Below the pieces are notes generated by a model. The model had not been told where the DNA came from. It saw only the letters and a program-made list of their open reading frames with translations, and did no database searches. A program made the position numbers and the translations under genes. Positions 40,754 to 48,717 of a stretch of 64,000 bases of DNA are shown one piece after another. Origin of the DNA: a virus; IMG/VR virus record IMGVR_UViG_3300025073_000036, positions 1-64,000 of that record. One strand, written 5' to 3'. Every line of letters begins with the position of its first letter. Positions within the stretch are counted from its first letter, which is position 1.

Positions 40754-42366
40754 GGGGCCACCGGGGAGACAGGCAGGACGCGGACGTTGGCCCCGGCCTC
40801 GCGCAGCCGATCCGCCACCTCGTCGAGCGGCTGCTCGCCCTTCGGCGCGCGCCCGGGCTGCCGGCGGGTCTCGTCGCCCATGTCCGACAGGCCGGGGATC
40901 TCGCCGCGCCGGTAGGTCACCCAGCCGTCCGGCCCGCCTTCCTCGCACGCCCGCTTCATCAGGCCGCGCGCGGCGTCGCGCGACCACCCGATCTCGCGCA
41001 GGACGGCCTCGACCGCCTCTTTGCATCCCACGGCGATGTCGTCCATGACCACGACGCCGTCCGGCCCCATGTCGACCTTGGCACTGCCGACAGCGCGCAG
41101 GTCCGTGATCTCGCACTGTCCGTCGAGGCCATCGAAGCGTCCGAACACGACAAACCGCTGCCCCCCGTTGACCTCGAAATGTTGCTGATCGGACCCGTCG
41201 CCGTCCGTGGCGATCCAGCGGGAGAACAGCGGCAGGCCGCGATGGGCGAGCAGGGCGGCCACGGCCGTTTCGAGCGTCGGGCCGCCCGCGATGGCATCCG
41301 GGGACGGCGCCGCGCTCTCGGCGCTCCCGTCGGGGTCGAACGGCGGGGCCTTGTCCGGGCCGCTGGCGGGCTCGCTGCCGCCACCGGTGAGCCAGTGCCC
41401 CGTCACCGTGCCGCCCGGGTTGAGGAAACCGCGCAGGGCACCCGCCCGACGCGCCCGCGCCCGGTAGCCGGTGTCGGTCTCGTGCGAGCTGCGCGTGAGA
41501 TCGGGCAGGACGCCCAGGACGCCCGCGTCGAGCTCGGCCCCGGCCAGCTCGTCGAGGTGGGGGAAGAGATCGTCGGGGCTCTTCGGCGCGTCCTCGGCCC
41601 GATGTGGCTCGATGGCCTCGACCTCGAGATCCGCGCAGCGCAACTGGTCGAGGCCGCTGTGCAGGGCATTGCCCGACAAGCGCCCGACGAAGCGGTGCTC
41701 GCCGTTGTCCACGGCGTCGATGTGGCCCTTGGCCTCGACGAGCGGCATGGAGCGGAAGGCGTTGCGCAGGGCGGCCACGGCCCGGATCTTCTGGTTGGGC
41801 GCGCCGTTGAAGCGCCGCAGCCAGATCTCGCGCACGCCGTTGGTGGCCTCGAGGTCTCCGCCGTCGGCGTCGTCGGTCACGCGCGGCAGGGTCGGGCCGG
41901 TGTCGCCGTCGTCGGGGAGCGCGTGCAGGGGGAAGAGGTTGCCCTGCCGGGCCTTGGCCTCGGCCTTGAGGTCGTGCTCGCTGGCGGGCTCGGTGGCGAG
42001 GATCACGCCACGCAGGGCGCCGTCCACGTCCGTGAGGCCCATCACGAAGTACACCCGGCCCCGGTCGCGGTCGATGAACACGTCGACGGCCACCTTGCGG
42101 GGCTCGGCCCGCTTGCTGACCACGTTCGCCAGGCGCGCGCTTTCGGCCACGAGCTCGTCCGACTGGGCCTTGAGCAGCTTGCGCACGCGGGCCGAGTAGT
42201 CGTCGTGCACGCCGATCCGGACGTGCTGCATCGCCAGATCCTCGGCGCGCATGACGAACTCTTCGTCGGTGAGGGTGAACTCGTGCGTGTGCGTGTCCTT
42301 GCGAACGCGCACGCCGGGGATGTCCACCGCGTTGAGCCCGGGGGGGAGGGGCGGGGTGATGCTCAT
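40750..42366 (-). CDS. Large protein of unknown function
   Basis: This 538-residue protein starts at ATG 42366, overlapping the previous stop by 4 bases (ATGA). It has a folded N-terminal domain (VRVRKDTHTHEFTLTDEEFVMRAEDLAMQHVRIGVHDDYSARVRKLL). Acidic, loop-like stretches follow (about 130-160 and 330-360). A C-terminal segment (EAVEAVLREIGWSRDAARGLMKRACEEGG) resembles a compact helical DNA- or protein-binding unit. I do not recognise a family. Confidence 0.6.
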   Translation of the reverse strand: MSITPPLPPGLNAVDIPGVRVRKDTHTHEFTLTDEEFVMRAEDLAMQHVRIGVHDDYSARVRKLLKAQSDELVAESARLANVVSKRAEPRKVAVDVFIDRDRGRVYFVMGLTDVDGALRGVILATEPASEHDLKAEAKARQGNLFPLHALPDDGDTGPTLPRVTDDADGGDLEATNGVREIWLRRFNGAPNQKIRAVAALRNAFRSMPLVEAKGHIDAVDNGEHRFVGRLSGNALHSGLDQLRCADLEVEAIEPHRAEDAPKSPDDLFPHLDELAGAELDAGVLGVLPDLTRSSHETDTGYRARARRAGALRGFLNPGGTVTGHWLTGGGSEPASGPDKAPPFDPDGSAESAAPSPDAIAGGPTLETAVAALLAHRGLPLFSRWIATDGDGSDQQHFEVNGGQRFVVFGRFDGLDGQCEITDLRAVGSAKVDMGPDGVVVMDDIAVGCKEAVEAVLREIGWSRDAARGLMKRACEEGGPDGWVTYRRGEIPGLSDMGDETRRQPGRAPKGEQPLDEVADRLREAGANVRVLPVSPVAP

Positions 42367-42662
42367 GCTTCGCCTTTCGTTCCGTGCCGGGCGAACTCTT
42401 CGACCGGCATGTCAGAGACGGCGCGGATCGGGACACTCAAGGTCCGGCCGTCGAGTGAGACCACAGGTTCATCCGGCCCGGGCTCGCCGAGCGGGATGAG
42501 GTCAGAGAAGAGAAACGGGCTGCCGCAGAGACGACAGAGCACCCGCACTTCGACGGTCATGCCGACCACCCGGCCGTCGTCGGCGCGGTAGGCGGCGCCC
42601 TTGGCCTCGACGTGGACGGCGTCGTGCGGGCACGGCGCGGCAGCATGGGCGGGGCCGTTCAC
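42363..42662 (-). CDS. Small zinc-binding protein
   Basis: This 99-residue protein starts at GTG 42662 and overlaps the preceding stop (GTGA). It has a CPHD...LCRLCG pattern (residues about 10-55), indicating a zinc site, with a beta-rich C-terminal half (PVVSLDGRTLSVPIRAV). It belongs to the run of small Cys-rich genes in the early operon. Confidence 0.55.
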   Translation of the reverse strand: MNGPAHAAAPCPHDAVHVEAKGAAYRADDGRVVGMTVEVRVLCRLCGSPFLFSDLIPLGEPGPDEPVVSLDGRTLSVPIRAVSDMPVEEFARHGTKGEA

Positions 42663-43348
42663 AGGCCGTGCTCGTGGCAGGTCGAGTCGTGGCAGGTGTC
42701 CGACACGTCGCCGCAGATGTCGCACCACTTCATTGTCCCGTGGCATTGCCCATCGCCCGGGCACGACTCGGCCAGGCGGGCGGCCTCGCGCTCTTCATCG
42801 GCACGGCGCACAACCTGCCGGTGCGAACGCAGGGCCGACTCAATGTTGAGCGCGAGCCAGGACTTGAGCGTGCCCGCAGGCCAGCCGTGCGCGACGCCGA
42901 AGGTCAGATCGGCCCGGGTCTTTCGGTCGGCGGCGGCGGCCAGACGCAGGACGATCCGGCCCTCGACGCTTGGCGTGCCGTCGGCCTCGGGCGGTGCAAG
43001 CTGAAACGGCTCGGCCAACGACCCCAGGATCTCGGCCGTCTCCTGCTCGCCGATCTCATCGGCGTGGGGCGCCTCGACTCCGCACGGACGAACGTCGGAA
43101 TGGGCGAGCTCCATCGTCTGCCACAACCGGCGGGCCACCTCGTCGGCCTTCACCCAGGCGGCATGCAACAGCGGCAAGGCCGGCACCATGATCGACCGGT
43201 CGCTGCGTTCGACGATCCGGCGGGCCTCGTCTTCGGTGTAGAGCCCGGCTGCGGCCACCTCGTCGGTGTAGCCGGACGACTCCGGCCGCCAGTAGCGGCC
43301 CCGGCCCGATTGGTGTTCGGGCAGAACTTCCACGAGAAAGCGCGACAT
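42659..43348 (-). CDS. Protein with C-terminal Cys/His cluster, unknown function
   Basis: This 229-residue protein starts at ATG 43348 (GTG 43351 is the alternative), overlapping the SbcC stop. The middle is helical, and the C-terminus holds a dense zinc-binding cluster (CPGDGQCHGTMKWCDICGDVSDTC, then HDSTCHEH). It may be a DNA- or RNA-binding accessory to the SbcCD complex, suggested only by position. Confidence 0.55.
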   Translation of the reverse strand: MSRFLVEVLPEHQSGRGRYWRPESSGYTDEVAAAGLYTEDEARRIVERSDRSIMVPALPLLHAAWVKADEVARRLWQTMELAHSDVRPCGVEAPHADEIGEQETAEILGSLAEPFQLAPPEADGTPSVEGRIVLRLAAAADRKTRADLTFGVAHGWPAGTLKSWLALNIESALRSHRQVVRRADEEREAARLAESCPGDGQCHGTMKWCDICGDVSDTCHDSTCHEHGL

Positions 43349-46269
43349 CACATGACCTCGAGCGTGGAGCCGTTGACGCCCGGCCGGACTTCGACCCGGT
43401 GCGGCAGGCAGTCGGCCACAGCGTCGATGTGCGTGACCACGAGCACGAGCGGGTAGAGCCGCTGCAGGCCGGTGACGGTGTCCTTGAGCGCGTCGATGCC
43501 GCTCACGTCCAGGGCGCCGAATCCACCTTCATCGATCAGCAGCCATTCGACGGGCACACCTTCACGGTCGGCCAGCAGCCGGGCCAAGCCGAGGCGGAGG
43601 GCGATGTCGATGCGGAATTGCTCGCCGCCCGAGAAGTCCTCGTATTCACGCTCCCCCACGTCGTCGGTGACCACGAAGCGCATGACCTCGCGCTGCCCGC
43701 CGTCGTCGGTCGTGGCCTGGGTCTCGATCCGCAGGCGCATGCCGCGCGTGGAGATCGCCCCGAGCACCCGGTTGGCCTCCAGCTCGAGCACCGGGATCGC
43801 TTTCTCGATCACGAGCGTGGGGGCCAGCGCGCAGGCCTCGGCCGTGCGGTCGAGCTGCCGCGCGGTCTCGGCGTACATGGCGGCCGTCTCCAGCTCGCCC
43901 CGGGCCTGCTCGGCACGGCGGGCCACGTCCTCGAGCACGGCCTCGGCCCTGGCGTGCAGCCGCTCGGCCTCGGTGACCGACTTCTCGGCCGCCTCGCGCG
44001 CCTGGCGGGCCTCGCTGGCGGCCGTCTCGGCCACCATGGCGTTCATGGCCTGCTCGTCCGTGCTGCTGGCGCGCTCGACCTCGGCGGCGCGCTCGGCGCG
44101 CTCGGTGTCCAGCCGGGCGATCTGCCGCTCGATGTCACTGCGCTGGGAGACGGCCAGCTCGGCCGCAGCGCGCTTCCCCGCCGTGGTCTCGCAGCTCGTC
44201 ACGGCCGCGCGGGCGGCGGTCACGGCCGCTTCGGCGGCGGCCACGTTGGGCACGCCGAGCTCGTCGATCTTGCCGCGCACGCTGGCACCCTCGCGGGCGA
44301 GGCGCGCCACCTCGTCGGCCTCGGTGCGGGCACGCTCGGCGGCGCCGCGTTTGGCGTCCACCGTGGCCGAGTCGCGCTCGGCCTGGGCCAGCGCGGTACG
44401 GGCGTTGTCGAGCGCGGTGCGCGCCACGCTCTCGGCGTGCGCGGCGGTGCGCCGGGCGGCGGCGGCGGCGGCCTGCCGCTCGCGCAGCGCGTTGCGAGCG
44501 TTCCCCAGCGCCCGACCGGCGTCGGCGTCCAGTCGGTCGGCCGCGTCGTAGGCCTCGGTCGCCTGTCGGACGGCGGCCTGGGCCGCCTCGTGGGCCGCCT
44601 CGGCCTCGGCCAGCTTCTCGCGCGCTGCGGGCAACCCGTCGCGCGCGGCCACCGCGTCGGCGATGAGGGGGCAGGTGCCGGCCAGGTCACACGACACCTG
44701 CCCGATCATCGGGTCCGTTGACATCCACTGAGGGTGCCGGGCGCACGGCGCCTGGGTCAGTCGAGCGGCCGCTTGGGTCAGCCGCTCGGCGTTGCTCGTC
44801 GCCGTGGCGAGCGCGATGTGCGTTGCGTTGCGGGCGTTGCCGGCCTGGATCTGCGCCTGCTGCGCTTCGGTCAGGGCGGCCCGGGTGGTCGTGGCCGTCG
44901 TCTCGTCCACCTGCTCGGCGCGCGCCGCGTCGTCCGCCACCTCGGCCGTGCGCATCGCCGCGCTGGCGGTGTCGAGCGCGCCCTTGGCCTCGTCCACCTT
45001 GACCCGCAGGCCTTCGATCTGCCCGGCCGCCGCTTCGGCCTGGGTCAGCCCGGCCGCTTCGGCGTCGGCGGCCTTCTGGCGGCCGCTGGCGGCCGTGTAG
45101 AGCTCGACGAGGCGCTTGCGCTCGACCACGAGCGCGTCGAGCTTCCCCTGCGCCTCGCGCACCTGCACAAGGGCCGCCTCGGCCTCGGCCAGCCGCTCAC
45201 GCACGCCGGGCAGATCGGTCTCGGCCTTCGCTGCCGCGTCCAGCTCCGCCGCCGGCCCGGCCAGCTCGTTGAAGCGGGCACGCGCGGCGGTGATCTCGCC
45301 GTCCAGGGCGGAGATCCGCCGCCGTGCCTCGTCCACGTTGCGGGCGGCCGCCTGCGCCGCTTCGAGGGCCTGCTGCGCCGCCGTGTGCGCCGCGTGTGCG
45401 CTCGCCTCGGTGGTCTTGGCGCACGCGAGGCGCACACGGGAGGCCTCGACCACGCCGGAGGCCTCCTGGGCCAGCAGAGCGAAGACCTCCGCCATGCGCG
45501 GCGCCTCGACCGCTCCGCCCGTGTTCTTCAACGTGAAGTAGATCACGTTCCACGCGCCTTCATCGTCGTACCGGGCGAGCTCGTGGCCGTCGGGCGCGCA
45601 GGCCAGGACCGGGCGGTCGACGGGCAGCATGGCCCGCAGGCCGGCCGCGATGGTCGCCGCCCGGGCGTTGGCCTCGTCCCGCTTGGCCGTGGCGTCCCGG
45701 GCGCCGGCCCGGGCGCGGTCGAGCCAGACGCGCCAGCGGCCGAGATCGAGCGAGCGACGCAGGATGTCGCGCCGCTCTTCCGGCTTCGCCCGGGTGAGCC
45801 GGTTGGCGTCGTTCTGCATCATCACCGACGCCGCGAGCAGGGTGTCGTACTCGATGCCCAGGATGCGGCGGATCTCCGCCTGCGTCTCGCGCGCGCCCTT
45901 GCCGCTCATCGGCTCCCAGTGCTCGTCGTGCACGCCGTCGACCGGGCTCGTCTCCAGCACCCATCGGTACAGGTCGAGCTCGCTCTTGGTGCCCGATCCG
46001 CGCACGCTGATCTTGCGCACGATCTTGTAGGTCTCGCCGGTGCTGCTGAACTCCAGCTCGCCCACGCAGTCGGTGGCGCCCTTGCGCACCACGCCGGTGA
46101 TGCGGCTCGACCGGCTCTCGCCGAACGGCACCCACACGATTCCCTCCGCGAGCGAGCTTTTGCCCGCCCCGTTGGGGCCAGTGATCACCGCGCCCGGCAT
46201 GGTCGTGAAGTCGAGATCCACGTCCGCCCAGGCGCGGTAGTTCCGCAACCGAAACCGCTTCAAACGCAT
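43348..46269 (-). CDS. sbcC: SbcC/Rad50-like nuclease ATPase subunit (phage gp46-like)
   Basis: This 973-residue SMC-type ATPase pairs with the SbcD-like nuclease encoded upstream at 48714-50123. The Walker A GPNGAGKSS is at residues 31-39, the ABC signature FSGGEQFRIDIALRLG from about 879, Walker B WLLIDEGG near 910 and the H-loop VVTHID near 945. Long Ala/Glu-rich coiled coils fill the centre. The hook region around 505-535 has CARHP and CDLAGTCP instead of the usual CPxC, so the zinc hook is degenerate. The complex makes 3' ends for recombination. ATG 46269, first gene after promoter 46348-46375. Confidence 0.85.
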   Translation of the reverse strand: MRLKRFRLRNYRAWADVDLDFTTMPGAVITGPNGAGKSSLAEGIVWVPFGESRSSRITGVVRKGATDCVGELEFSSTGETYKIVRKISVRGSGTKSELDLYRWVLETSPVDGVHDEHWEPMSGKGARETQAEIRRILGIEYDTLLAASVMMQNDANRLTRAKPEERRDILRRSLDLGRWRVWLDRARAGARDATAKRDEANARAATIAAGLRAMLPVDRPVLACAPDGHELARYDDEGAWNVIYFTLKNTGGAVEAPRMAEVFALLAQEASGVVEASRVRLACAKTTEASAHAAHTAAQQALEAAQAAARNVDEARRRISALDGEITAARARFNELAGPAAELDAAAKAETDLPGVRERLAEAEAALVQVREAQGKLDALVVERKRLVELYTAASGRQKAADAEAAGLTQAEAAAGQIEGLRVKVDEAKGALDTASAAMRTAEVADDAARAEQVDETTATTTRAALTEAQQAQIQAGNARNATHIALATATSNAERLTQAAARLTQAPCARHPQWMSTDPMIGQVSCDLAGTCPLIADAVAARDGLPAAREKLAEAEAAHEAAQAAVRQATEAYDAADRLDADAGRALGNARNALRERQAAAAAARRTAAHAESVARTALDNARTALAQAERDSATVDAKRGAAERARTEADEVARLAREGASVRGKIDELGVPNVAAAEAAVTAARAAVTSCETTAGKRAAAELAVSQRSDIERQIARLDTERAERAAEVERASSTDEQAMNAMVAETAASEARQAREAAEKSVTEAERLHARAEAVLEDVARRAEQARGELETAAMYAETARQLDRTAEACALAPTLVIEKAIPVLELEANRVLGAISTRGMRLRIETQATTDDGGQREVMRFVVTDDVGEREYEDFSGGEQFRIDIALRLGLARLLADREGVPVEWLLIDEGGFGALDVSGIDALKDTVTGLQRLYPLVLVVTHIDAVADCLPHRVEVRPGVNGSTLEVM

Positions 46270-46294
46270 GTTGGTCCCCCGACCATGAAGTTGT

Positions 46295-46311
46295 GCGCCG
46301 CCGGGCGGCGC
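46295..46311 (-). other. Hairpin in the SbcC leader
   Basis: GCGCCGC / GCGGCGC with a 3-base loop forms a perfect 7-bp stem in the untranslated leader between the promoter at 46348-46375 and the SbcC start. There is no T tract, so it may act as RNA stabiliser or attenuator. A second, weaker 4-bp stem at 46273-46284 holds the GGGGG ribosome site in its loop. Confidence 0.4.
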
Positions 46312-46347
46312 CCGCCTGTAGGGCACCGGACAAGCGGCAGGTGCGAG

Positions 46348-46375
46348 CATTTAGCGCGACGCGCTAAGAAGTCAA
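46348..46375 (-). promoter_or_regulatory. Leftward SbcC-operon promoter with perfect-dyad operator
   Basis: On the minus strand TTGACT (46370-46375) is followed at 16-17 bp by TAAATG/AAATGC. The spacer contains the 17-bp palindrome at 46351-46367, with arms TTAGCGCG and CGCGCTAA around one central base. It belongs to the operator group at 35510-35526, 51763-51779 and 51796-51812. Transcription would start about 70 bases before the SbcC ATG. Confidence 0.55.
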
Positions 46376-46390
46376 CAGGAAAGCGCGCGG

Positions 46391-46837
46391 TCAGTCGGAC
46401 CGCGACGACTCGGCGGTGAGCTCGTGAATGGACACGGTGCGCTCCGAGTGGCCGATGCACTCGTTGTCGTAGGTCTGGACGGACGCGGCCACCCGAATCA
46501 GGCCGCGCGCGAAGTCGATGCCGGACCGTGTCGGACGGTAATTGCCGCGCCCTTCGCGCTCGATCAGCCCCCAGTGCACGAGGAAGGCCAGATCGGTCGA
46601 GGCCTTGGTGGCCTTGGCGCTGCCCTGGACAAAGTCGCGCACCTGGCACCACTGGCCCGGCCGCAGCTCGTGAAGGTCCACGAGCCGCACGAGGTTGATC
46701 GCGATCTCACGGTGCAACTTGCGGGTGTAGATCTGCGTGGTGCGCTGGCAGCAGGGGCAGGTCACGGGCTTGCCACCCTCGAGGGCGACGAAGTGTTCGT
46801 GCGAGGCCTCGGCCAGGGTGCGCGGGGAGCTGGACAT
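46391..46837 (-). CDS. Zinc/winged-helix-like protein
   Basis: This 148-residue protein has a CPCC pair near residue 27 and a domain with winged-helix character from about 75 to 120 (ATKASTDLAFLVHWGLIEREGRGNYRPTRSG, a helix-turn-helix plus wing). It may bind DNA and regulate the early operon. AGGTAACC before the ATG is the ribosome site. Function is not assigned. Confidence 0.55.
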   Translation of the reverse strand: MSSSPRTLAEASHEHFVALEGGKPVTCPCCQRTTQIYTRKLHREIAINLVRLVDLHELRPGQWCQVRDFVQGSAKATKASTDLAFLVHWGLIEREGRGNYRPTRSGIDFARGLIRVAASVQTYDNECIGHSERTVSIHELTAESSRSD

Positions 46838-46840
46838 GGG

Positions 46841-47020
46841 TTACCTCCGGCCTCGCAGGATCTCGCGCACGATGGTCCTGGCGTAGGCCTGATTTTCGCG
46901 GCGCAGGCGCCGGACGGTGGCGGTCAGACACATCAGGTCGAGCCGGTGCTCGAAACACCGCCAGGAGAGCCACACGAGGCCCGCAGCGAGCAGGCCGTGC
47001 ATCACCTCGGCAAGGTTCAC
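46841..47020 (-). CDS. Small single-span membrane protein
   Basis: This 59-residue protein starts at GTG 47020, overlapping the previous stop by 4 bases. A hydrophobic segment (VMHGLLAAGLVWLSWRCF, about 6-23) is followed by a positively charged C-terminus (RRLRRENQAYARTIVREILRGRR), so the tail probably faces the cytoplasm. It could alter the host membrane or tether another protein. Confidence 0.5.
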   Translation of the reverse strand: MNLAEVMHGLLAAGLVWLSWRCFEHRLDLMCLTATVRRLRRENQAYARTIVREILRGRR

Positions 47021-47778
47021 AGATCGTCCGTGTCCAGGCCGGCCGCGTCGGCCAGGTGCTCGACCACGAGGGCCAGATCGGTCGAGTCCACCTCGACCGT
47101 GGGATCGTTGCGGCGCGAGGCACGCAACAGGCGCAGCAGGGCCTCGTGCGTGTCGTCGTCGAGCCGGACGGTGCGTGGGGGCTCGACGGTCACGACCGGA
47201 AGCGGCGCGGTGGTCGGGCGTCGGTCGGGCCGGGCGTCGGCGTAGACGCGGTCGAAGGCCTCGCGGTTGACCGGATCGCCGCCGACCAGCAGCGCAGGGG
47301 GGTAGTGGGCCTCGATGCAGCCGGCGGGGTCGAGGCCGACGAACGCACCGCAGGTGCACCGCAACTTCATGCCCGGCGGGCCGTGGACAACCCGTATCGG
47401 TGCGCCGGAGGCCGGGCAACGTGCTGAATCGCTCCGGGCGGCCGGCGGGCGAGGGGGGCTTCCCGCCGGCCGCCCGTGGGCGAATCCGATCTGTACGAGC
47501 AAGGCCGCCGCTTCGGTGAAGCGGCCGACGTAGGCCGTGTGCGCCCAGCTCCCGAGCGCGCCGCTGTACGTCCACCCCAGGGCCGTCAGGCCGCGCGCGT
47601 GATCCACGCTGCCCGTCCAGTAGTGCAGGCGGTTGCAGGCCGGGCACGGCCGGGCGTCGCAGGGCGGATCGCCGACGTTGTGGCACATGCCGTTGCACTT
47701 CCCCACGTCGCCCAGGAAGAGCACGTCGCAGCCGGAGCACTGCCACAGGTTGCGCACGGTCAGGTCAGGCAGGGCCAT
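47017..47778 (-). CDS. Cys-rich zinc-binding protein, unknown function
   Basis: This 253-residue protein carries a dense N-terminal zinc cluster (CSGCDVLFLGDVGKCNGMC, CDARPCPACNRLHYW) and a second set near 130-145 (RCTCGAFVGLDPAGC). The C-terminus is helical (DTHEALLRLLRASRRN, DLALVVEHLADAAG). Several zinc knuckles in one protein point to nucleic-acid or protein binding. No family is recognised. It overlaps the membrane protein's start. Confidence 0.55.
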   Translation of the reverse strand: MALPDLTVRNLWQCSGCDVLFLGDVGKCNGMCHNVGDPPCDARPCPACNRLHYWTGSVDHARGLTALGWTYSGALGSWAHTAYVGRFTEAAALLVQIGFAHGRPAGSPPRPPAARSDSARCPASGAPIRVVHGPPGMKLRCTCGAFVGLDPAGCIEAHYPPALLVGGDPVNREAFDRVYADARPDRRPTTAPLPVVTVEPPRTVRLDDDTHEALLRLLRASRRNDPTVEVDSTDLALVVEHLADAAGLDTDDL

Positions 47779-48535
47779 CGGGCACCTCCGCCGGGGCCAC
47801 GCGCACGCCGAAGGCGACGATGTCGGCCTCGTCGAGCATCACAGCGATCCCGGTGAACTCACACTGCCACGGGACCGCCCGGGCCGCGCAGGCCCGCACG
47901 AAGGCCTCGGCGTCGGCCAGCTCGCCCCCGTTCTCGCCCTCGTTCTCGTCGCTGCCGAAATCCTCGCTGAAACGCTCGGCCCACCAGTCGAGCAGGTCAC
48001 GAGCTGCGCGCCGGATGTAGTCGTCGTCGATGTCGCGCCGTTCGTAGACGTGGAGCGCGACCGGGCCGGAGACCACGGGGCCGTGCACGTCCTCGAGCGC
48101 GGCCTGTGGGTCATCCCACATGCGTTCGGCATCGTGCGGGCCATACAGCGGCTCCCAGCCCTGCGCGAGGGCCTGGAAGTCGCGCCAGGCCACCGTGCGG
48201 GTGGGCGCCTTGAAGCCGCTGCCACGACAGATCGGGCAGACCTCGTCCTTGTCGTCCGGGCACGGCGTCCAGCAGCAACCGTTCTTGCGCTCCGCCGTCT
48301 CCTGGCGGCCCCAGTCCTTCGGCTCGCCGTGGACCCAGGCGAACTCGTTTGGCTTCACACCCAGCCGGCCACCTGGCGTCAAAACCGACACCGCGCCGTA
48401 GTGATTCATGTAGGCCAGGTGCTCGGCCGGCTCGGCCACCGCAGTCGGCTTGTCCGGGTTCACCAAGCTGGCCAGAAAGGGGAAGTCGGCGGTCACGCGC
48501 TTGACAAGCCTCACGGTGGGGTTGTTGCGCTTCAT
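47765..48535 (-). CDS. Protein with CxxCxGxG motif, unknown function
   Basis: This 256-residue protein starts at ATG 48535, overlapping the previous stop (ATGA). It has CCWTPCPDDKDEVCPICRGSGF at about 88-108, with a DnaJ-type CPICRGSG. Acidic stretches (SEDFGSDENEGENGGELADAEAF) occur near the C-terminus. It may be an accessory protein of the early operon; function is not recognised. Confidence 0.55.
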   Translation of the reverse strand: MKRNNPTVRLVKRVTADFPFLASLVNPDKPTAVAEPAEHLAYMNHYGAVSVLTPGGRLGVKPNEFAWVHGEPKDWGRQETAERKNGCCWTPCPDDKDEVCPICRGSGFKAPTRTVAWRDFQALAQGWEPLYGPHDAERMWDDPQAALEDVHGPVVSGPVALHVYERRDIDDDYIRRAARDLLDWWAERFSEDFGSDENEGENGGELADAEAFVRACAARAVPWQCEFTGIAVMLDEADIVAFGVRVAPAEVPDGPA

Positions 48536-48717
48536 CCCTCGCAACCCATCTGGTAGTGACCGCCGCAGGTGGGCGAGCAGAAGGTCAGTTTACGTCTGCG
48601 GACGTACTTCTTTCGCTTTACCTCGTCGAAGGCCAGGTCGGTGATCGTCGTCGTGTGTGGCGTGGCGATGAGCGCGCCGCACTGCGGACACTTGGCGGGC
48701 TGGTTGAGGGCGCTCAC
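48532..48717 (-). CDS. Tiny zinc-ribbon protein
   Basis: This 61-residue protein starts at GTG 48717 and overlaps the preceding stop (GTGA). It has CPQCGALIATPH and CSPTCGGHYQ separated by 36 residues, a four-Cys zinc ribbon. A basic segment (DEVKRKKYVRRRKL) suggests nucleic-acid binding. The small size and operon place it as an accessory of SbcD. Confidence 0.6.
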   Translation of the reverse strand: MSALNQPAKCPQCGALIATPHTTTITDLAFDEVKRKKYVRRRKLTFCSPTCGGHYQMGCEG

